From Amborella trichopoda (taxonomy: Eukaryota > Streptophyta > Magnoliopsida > Amborellales > Amborellaceae), in assembly GCF_000471905.2 (NCBI RefSeq), contig NW_006497658.1, forward strand, positions 2,256,864-2,320,863: 64,000 nt of DNA, in the 5' to 3' direction. This document shows positions 57,092 through 64,000 of this stretch, piece after piece (the stretch's first letter is position 1; each line of letters opens with the position of its first letter). A program made the translations under genes and the position numbers. The notes under the pieces were generated by a model. The model made no database searches. It saw only the letters and a program-made list of their open reading frames with translations, and was not told the origin of the DNA.

Positions 57092-57485
57092 GGTGTGTTT
57101 CTATAAGGCTACAACCTTAAACAATCCAATTAAAGTGCATCTCCAAATTTTATCATAACATGTAATTTTAGTGTAAAGAATTATTAGAAATATCTGAAAA
57201 AATATTTTTATATCTAATTATAAAGTTTTAAATTCAAAAAGTGGCTACAATCAAGTAGATCTATAAACATATGAAAATCTTGAAAATGGATAGTCAAGAT
57301 AATGTGTTGCAAGATGTACTATTTTCGGGACTCGAAATTCGTTTTTTCTTCTATATTCATACATCTAGATGTTGAGATAATCAATTGCAGGGTTTTTCAA
57401 CATTAAAACAACTTTTTCCTATAGATTTTTGAAGCGCGTCTGTAATTCTACATTTTAAGGTTGCAACCTTATATAAACTTTTTCT
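57092..57485. mobile_element. MITE with AAGGTTGCAACCTT core (copy g)
   Basis: The left end is GGTGTGTTTCTATAAGG with a slightly changed core. The inverted right end AGAAAAAGTTTATATAAGG carries the perfect core. The interior aligns with 51305-51694 and 39587-39943. TATATATAT is on both sides. Confidence 0.78.
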
Positions 57486-57519
57486 TATATATATATACAC
57501 GCACACACACACACAAAAT

Positions 57520-57910
57520 AAATAAATTAAACGTCACCTTAAAACTCACCAAAAATTGCAGCTTCGACATGTGAAAACCTTCAAATTGCTCATCTTGGCC
57601 TTCAACATTACGGTCATAAGAAACAAATTAAGATTTCAAATCCTAAAAATAGTGTATATTGTAACACATTATTTAAATAAAGATAACTCATGGATCTGTG
57701 AGATCTCTTGAGCTTCAAATTTCATAGTCGGTATTGGAAATTGATTTAAAGGCATCATGAAGATTTTTGATGCTCGAAGTGCTTTCCGAAAGAGTATTGA
57801 GAGTGAGGCTTTACTTTATTTCATAAAGGCTAGGCCTCATAGAAATTGCACCATGTGTGTGTGTGGGATTTACTTTATTTCATAAAGCCTAGGCCTTATA
57901 GAAATTGCAT
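57520..57910. mobile_element. Degraded MITE with duplicated right end (copy h)
   Basis: The interior resembles the 31854 and 53788 copies (CTTCAAATTGCTCATCTTGG; TAGTGTATATTGTAACAC). The right-end block TTTACTTTATTTCATAAAG with (G)GCTAGGCC(T) and TAGAAATTGCA occurs twice (about 57810-57854 and 57869-57911). Confidence 0.55.
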
Positions 57911-58165
57911 CCTGCGCACGCACGTGTATCACATAACGAGTTTTGATCCATCACATCCGCATGCAGCCTCCCATAAAATTTGGAAAACGACCTCTATTTC
58001 TGCTAGTGGCAGAACAAAGCAACTTACCAGTTAATGCTCCGTTCAAAACACTGAAACTTGGCCAATAAACTCACCACTACAATTGTGATGGACTTTTTGG
58101 GATTCAAAAACAGATTAAGCTATGCTTTCAATCACTGCAAGCACCATTAAAAACACAGAGATTTA

Positions 58166-58581
58166 GGGCCTACTTGATAAATGAGAAAACAGAAAAAACA
58201 AACTGTTTTTCTCAATGACCACATTTTCTCCTGTTTGGGAATGGGGTAAAGCGAGAAAACTTGGCATCCCATATTTCTCCACAGTCCATGCTTCTCTCCA
58301 ATTTTGAGGAAAACTGCAGTGCACTGATTACTCAGGAAAGGTGGGCGAACGCAGACCCCTCCTCATCCCCCTTTTATTTATGTAATCTCACAATCTCTCT
58401 CCCCTCTCAATTTCTATTCTCCTAAGCTCTAGCCCAAGCTTTCTCCGGTTTTCATAGATAGGTTCCTAAACAAAGGTTCACAATCCCCAGCCACGAGTTT
58501 TTTACTTCTACTTTTTACTCGGGCTTCCTGCTTCTCTGAGATTCTCCAGGAAAACAGTTTTCTCAGTTGCCAAACACAGCC
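58166..58581. mobile_element. PIF/Harbinger (Tourist)-like MITE, 416 bp
   Basis: The left end is GGGCCTACTTGATAAATGAG then AAAACAG. The inverted right end is GGCTGTGTTTGGCAACTGAG then AAAACTG. TTA lies on both sides (58163-58165 and 58582-58584), the target duplication expected for this superfamily. Confidence 0.7.
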
Positions 58582-58628
58582 TTATTTCTCCTCTGGGTAA
58601 TAACGGCTGGAAAGTACATTAGAAAAAG

Positions 58629-58969
58629 TTGCCGACAATTTGAAGGCATCAGGCATCAGTTGGTTTCCACCAAAGTACAGACAAAACAGGAATTTATTGT
58701 GAGGCAATCATTACCTAAAACGTTTCAAAAAGATACTAGTCTTGTCAATTCAAAAATTTGAAATGTCAGGTTCAAAACAAATTTAAGGACACACGGTACT
58801 TGCTGACTATTTGAAGGCATCAGGCATCAGTTGGCTTCCACCAAAGTACACACAAAACAGGAATTTATTGTGAGGCAATCAATCCCTAAAACGTTTCAAA
58901 AAGATAATAGTTTTGTCAATTCAAAAATTTGAAATGCTATGTTCAAAACGAATTTAAGGACACGGTACT
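58629..58969. repeat. 171-bp tandem duplication
   Basis: Two units (from 58629 and 58800) share TTTGAAGGCATCAGGCATCA, CAGGAATTTATTGTGAGGCA and CCTAAAACGTTTCAAAAAGA with few differences, so the duplication is fairly recent. On the minus strand each unit contains CGTTTTAG followed by ATTGCCTCACAATAAAT. Confidence 0.9.
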
Positions 58970-59279
58970 AATAAACATGGAAGCAAACCATAGAGAGGAG
59001 ACAAGGCGTACCCAATTATGAAGCTATACATAAACGCACATGGAATAAGCCACTACACAAAAATTACAAGGAAAATCTCTGAACGCAAGAATTGAGATCC
59101 TACATAAATCACATAGAAAGGCACTGTGAAACGCTCTATGTATCAGAGAGAAACACCCCCCTAGTATTTCAATAATATATAACAGAAGATAGAGAATGGA
59201 GTGAGTCATGCATTTGACATTATTCTGAGAAACCAAGTAGCATGATACCTAAGTATATAATGAAGTAAGAATCCTGAAC

Positions 59280-62200
59280 CTGTACATGCTCCAACTCCAA
59301 CGTTTTATCATACAGATCTCCTGCACTTCACAAATCCATTTTGTCAAAGAGGTCCTGTTCTCAGAATGGACATATAAGAAATTAAGTTCGGGTCCTTTAT
59401 ATTCCACTTAAGAACTGCTTGGATGGGGCATTAGCATATAATACTAGACAATCAAGCATAATGTAAGAGTATTAGGAAATCAAGTACCAGCTTGACAATC
59501 AGAGATTGGACGTTGATTCTTTGATCTCCTCTAAACTGATAGCCTACATCAATAAGAAACCAAAGCCTCATGTTAATGTCAAACACATGTAAATGAACAT
59601 GCACAAGCACGCACAGAATTTTGGGTTGCTTTTTTTCGTTTTTGGGGAGGGTTGGGGTTTGGGGGGTTTGGCAAGTGGTGGAGGAAGAGAGTTGGGCCTT
59701 TGAGCAGATTTTGCGAGGTTCCACATATTCCTTTTCTTTTCATGCAGAATGGTGCATTCAATTTGAAAAATTGAAGCGTCGAGAAAATCATCATATTTTC
59801 AAGTTACCTTCTCAAATGATGCAGTGAACAACAAAATGCATCTCATTTTTACTAAATATAATCCATGTGAATGTTTCTATGTTTTATGGTGCATGCTGCA
59901 TATAGCATGGTCCCGTGGAACAGCCCTCTACAGATTTTGTTCTTCCCCAAGCACCTAGCTAGCAGGACTGCTTTTCATCTGAGAATTTGCATACCATCCT
60001 TTATTTGCCTTGCGAACAATTTGTAAAAAATAGAAAAGGAAAAAAAACAAGAAAACTCTTGGAGACCTAGATCATAGCCATAAATTGGACAGTCTACAAA
60101 CAAATTTTTTGGGGGAGGGGATTGAATTTGCAGCAGTTTTTGAGCTTCAAATCAATTTTTCTATTTTCTAATTTCCATTTTATTATATAATTTGATCTTA
60201 TAGATGACAAAATATCTTTTGGGGTTTCAGGACCAAACATATTTCGTAACTGTTGTGTTTTGGGTAGTGGGCAAGTGTACAAGGTGATCTTATGGACCAC
60301 CAAATCTTTTTATTTCAATACTAAGAACAGTGTTAAATAGAGAGGAAAAAATATGTTTTTTAATATATCATTGTAAGAAGAAACTTTCTTCTGAGCAAGA
60401 AGGGGCAATTTCATTAATGCAGATCATTGCACTTATGTTCCAATACACTTTCCCCAGTAGTTAAATATTGTTCCATCCACATGTAGGCAAGAAAAGCAAT
60501 TAAAAATTACAGCACGTTCTGATGGTCACATTACAGTACGATGTCCATAACAATAGACACCAAACTCACCCTCTGATATCAACGCCAAGAACAACCTACA
60601 GTATTCCTATGAGTGTGCAAGCCTAAGTTTGATGGTTATGATACCAAATTCCATCCCAAAACAGCAAAGTGGAAAACTTACCGTAAAGAAAAAGTAGTAG
60701 TCGAGAGTTCAAGCGTAAGTTCTAATGGGTATATTTCATCTCGTACAACAATACTCGGTTCAAGGTAGGAAAAGAAGCATATGGAGCATGTTAAAGAGGT
60801 GCACACATGGTACTGGGACCACATCAAGCAAGCATCAGAGTCACTGACAAAAATTCAGTCAGAAAGACAAAAATTCAGTCAGAAAGGCCACGAAACTGAC
60901 TTTAGTGTCATTTAGATAATCCTTGTTAGAGTAAATCCCATTCTATACAATTCTATTTGCTTGCAAGTTGCATCTCCAGGAGTCCAGCTTCCGTAACATG
61001 TACCCTTGCTCCCCATTGCAGCTTTTTAGGGCAAGTAAAACAGGTGAAATACATATGCCCCCTATTCACTAATAAATGCAAGTTCCACTAACTAGGAAAA
61101 TCCATCTTCCAGAATATTTGTTTTTGGTTTCTCACTCCCCTAAAGCAGAGCCTAAAAATCAGTGAACCAGCTAGGAATGGCTTGACCTGACGTGCCATGG
61201 ACTTTGACTGTGTCTTGGCTGAGCCACAACAGACACAGTGGAGGCTCTATTTCTTTACATGTTTCTGTACTAGTTTTTTAAGACTCCGATGAGTCTTATT
61301 GCATTGACTCATCTCTGAACTGCATTCAAAGCAAGAGGAATGTTTTGAACTTTATTGGAATCAGGGGGAACAAAGGTGAAATAGAGGATCGTCAGTATCC
61401 TCTTGTGATTATCTCATGGATTTCATGCTTTCTTTATTGCTCACTTTTGATTATGATTTGACCAAAGGAGTAGTTGTCATGTCAGATTTCTGGAAAACCA
61501 TGATCAACCCTCCATATTTGTGGCATAAAATTTGAGAATTATTGGCTACATTAAAGCATTGTTTAGATACTTCTCTGTGAGAGCTAAGACACTCAAATCA
61601 ACTTGGCTCGTCTACTACCCACATTTTCAAGACACATCATAGTCTCATCGGTTCCCAGTGTTAATAATCTTCTCTCTAGAAGTCGTACCGAGTCCTCACT
61701 AGTCAACATCGATATGGATGAGGCACTGTGGGATAAGGCACAGTCCCAAGCTGAGTCCAAGTTTTTATACTTTCGAAGATATCTCAGTCTCCAGAATTAC
61801 TTCAACCTCTATTTTCCATTTATCAAACCCTTTATCATAATATCACTGCTCCAAATTCCCAACACAAGACTTGTTCCATCTGCAATGACTTACTCCTAAA
61901 GCAAACAAATAAACAAACCTCCATGACCAATTAGTGTTATAACATCCTCACAGGCAACCCCTATTCCCCCATAGGTCCAACAATTTAATAGCACTTTCAC
62001 TGGTTGTATTGAAGAATAGAAGATCTGCAACAATTACATTTTTTGAAAAATAGTTATTTGTTTCCTAGGTGACAAAATGAGACTGTATGAAGGAACTAGT
62101 GGACGCATACTATTCCACAGTCCTTGTATCCTATTTGACTGTTGATCTGGCTAAAATTTGACTTTGGTATTTGTAGCTATTTCTGCAAGACCATCATGGC

Positions 62201-62811
62201 AAAACTCTTATCAAACATCCATGAACTGATCTTTCAGATATTTGTTTCTCATATTTCATCCAGGACATTTTGAAAGTGAAACAAGTAATACTGAAAACAA
62301 TTTCTAAAAGGTCAAACTTATTGTGCTTGAGTTCCAAATGCCTCACACCATGACCATTTGGTGCTCCAAACTTTGCTCAAAACAACAAATAGAACACTGA
62401 TAAACATGACTATGAGTCAGCATCAATGGAAAGTGCGTGTTTCAGCTGCTGCAAGAAGCCCTTCCCTTCACAGCTTAAGGAATCGCTTTCGGCAGCCCTT
62501 ATCTCTTTTGACTGATTTCAGAAGGAAAACTATTCAACATTGTCATTTGGAAGCTCAGTTACATCCCTTGAGAGGCTTTTGAGCCAATCAAGTATCTAAT
62601 TTTAAATTATCTTTAGTGTCCATGGATGACATTTAAATGCATGTGTTGTACCAATTTGTAAAGTAAGAACGAAAGAATACATATTCTACCAATCCATAAG
62701 TTTAGTCTCCCTGAGGCAGACCTGAAGACAGAGTAAAAACAAGAAAATACCTGTTCGCCACCAGCAAAATCGTTGTCAGAGGTGAGGAAAAGCATACAGT
62801 GGCACTCCTTC
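59280..62811 (-). CDS. Unrecognised minus-strand gene, three candidate exons (partial)
   Basis: Candidate exons: 62811-62751 (acceptor TTGGCAG, donor CAG|GTATTT), 59530-59488 (acceptor CAGTTTAG, donor CTG|GTACTT) and 59320-59280 (acceptor GAAGTGCAG, donor CAG|GTTCAG). Phases agree across the joins and the encoded pieces are KECHCMLFLTSDNDFAGGEQ, RRSKNQRPISDCQA and GDLYDKTLELEHVQ. The composition looks like real protein and the last piece could start a coiled coil. The first piece vaguely recalls the LFL-x-D-x2-F-x-GGE strand of 2-oxoglutarate oxygenases, but no His-x-Asp was found nearby and I do not claim that function. Start, end and further exons are not located. A possible terminal exon is duplicated at 58629-58969. 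Confidence 0.35.
59531..62750. other. Unassigned DNA (possible intron of the gene above)
   Basis: A short open stretch (minus, about 61815-61600, RYLRKYKNLDSAWD then SEDSVRLLERRLLTLG) has no start codon or paired splice sites. No transposon ends are recognised. Confidence 0.4.
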
Positions 62812-63937
62812 CTGCCAATAGTCATATCATTATATAGAACTTTAATAGCACAAGGGATGCCAATTTAGTATGAGTGATAGTATACTATGGTGCGCTTTGA
62901 AATGTACATCTCCTGAAGCAAGCTTGAAAGGATCAATTCATCTCAAGTGTCAATGTCAACAATGAACGGTCAATGGGGCATGTAGCATACCATTTATATG
63001 CTGCATGTTCACAGATTATTTTACCATAATATAATCTTATTGTGATTTTCTAATACCGAATGATATGGAAGGGGAAAAATACAGAAGGGAGGGTTCTATC
63101 TTACTTCATAAATAGACAATTGAGAAACTTGTAACTGTAAGTTACATACAGAACACCTCTAATTTGACAGACTTTCTGCAACAATTCTTAAGAAAACGCA
63201 ATCAAAAGCATAGAACAACAGTGTGGATTAGCTAAAAACACAATCAGTTAACAGAGATCAAAATGAAAACGATGGAACTCTCAACAACTGCAAATAGTAT
63301 ATTGGAGGAAAAGGTGCATTAAGAACCCATTCTCCTATCAAAACTCTCCACTTCAAGTTCCACAGTCAGTCACATTCGAAAGGATACAAATGAAGCCTTG
63401 ATAAGGAAGTGAACAAACACATGCAATGCAAAGACCCAACAAAAAGCATTCATTTAATAAAAAATCAAAAGGTTATGTACATGATCTTGGGAACCAATTA
63501 AATGCTTATGAAACCTCAGGAAAAAGACTAAGACTCAATCACTCAACTTGTTTAATCATTTACAAGCAAACCAAACCAGTACCACATTGCAAAAAAACTC
63601 ATCAAATGATTGCAATAAACCAAGAAAGAACTAACTAGAAATACCCAATCGATTAAGTCCAAACATTCTTGGAAAGACCAAAGGTTCTCAGAAGAAATTT
63701 CCTTAACACCCTCATTCAAAACAGAGCATAACTGAATACATAGTGTAAAAGTACAGTTAATGATTTGCTTAACGATATAAGAAAACTGAGTTCACCAACT
63801 TCATCCTATCTTGGTAGAAATGAGACACATGCTATTGCTGATAACTGCCTAGTCAATTCTTGAGAAGTTGAAAACCGTAAAACTATTCCAGTACAAGAAA
63901 ATGACATAATGGTGCTTTTTAATCTGTCACTAACTCT
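62812..63937. other. Unassigned AT-rich DNA
   Basis: No exon, repeat or RNA gene could be supported on either strand. Confidence 0.5.
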
Positions 63938-63940
63938 TTT

Positions 63941-64000
<60 letters not shown>
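63938..64000. repeat. (TC)n(TA)n compound microsatellite at the window end
   Basis: About 12 CT units followed by TA units up to the last base. It continues beyond the window. Confidence 0.97.

Noticed and set aside
62751..62811. 2-oxoglutarate oxygenase exon
   Set aside because: Only a short LFL..D..F.GGE resemblance. No His-x-Asp or distal His found in neighbouring exons, so the family name was not given.
1..64000. CRISPR arrays, operons, phage genes or tRNA/rRNA genes
   Set aside because: None seen. The tandem arrays lack regular unique spacers and the window is plant nuclear DNA.

Overview
This is a plant nuclear window: spliced genes with plant-type splice sites, introns of several kb, Ty3/gypsy and non-LTR retrotransposon remnants, many MITEs (small non-autonomous DNA transposons) and AT-rich intergenic DNA. 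Both well-supported genes are angiosperm-type. The species cannot be told from sequence alone; a woody or other large-genome angiosperm is a guess. No bacterial-type operon, CRISPR array or new enzymatic system is visible.

Layout. 1-14 kb: the 5' part of a SPLAYED (SYD)-type SNF2 chromatin-remodelling ATPase on the minus strand. Seven coding exons can be placed with consistent phases, including one GC-AG intron and one 8.1-kb intron full of transposons, and the gene continues beyond position 1. 14-20 kb: intergenic DNA with a broken plant-mobile-domain (MAIN-like) gene at 16.2-18.0 kb. 20-28.8 kb: a truncated, inverted Ty3/gypsy element with gag remnants, the start of reverse transcriptase, a primer-binding site and a probable 3.1-kb LTR carrying a nine-copy minisatellite. 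28.8-32.3 kb: nested foldback and Mutator-type MITEs. 32.3-48.5 kb: a complete seven-exon SAM-domain gene (309 aa) on the plus strand, with three introns of about 4 kb that host antisense LINE tails, MITEs and a hairpin element. 48.8-58.6 kb: a MITE-dense block around a 2.2-kb degenerate AT/CT tandem array, plus an L1-type LINE 3' end. 58.6-64 kb: mostly unassigned, with three phase-consistent minus-strand exons of an unrecognised gene and a 171-bp tandem duplication.

The most notable non-genic signal is a family of about 340-390-bp MITEs whose terminal inverted repeats each contain a perfect or near-perfect palindrome. They occur beside other MITEs that have clear 9-bp target-site duplications, which points to Mutator-type transposition. 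One copy sits inside the AT/CT array with a perfect 9-bp duplication, so the array is older than that insertion.

The SYD and SAM-domain genes are independent nuclear genes (chromatin remodelling; probable protein-protein or RNA interaction). Nothing suggests that they work together.
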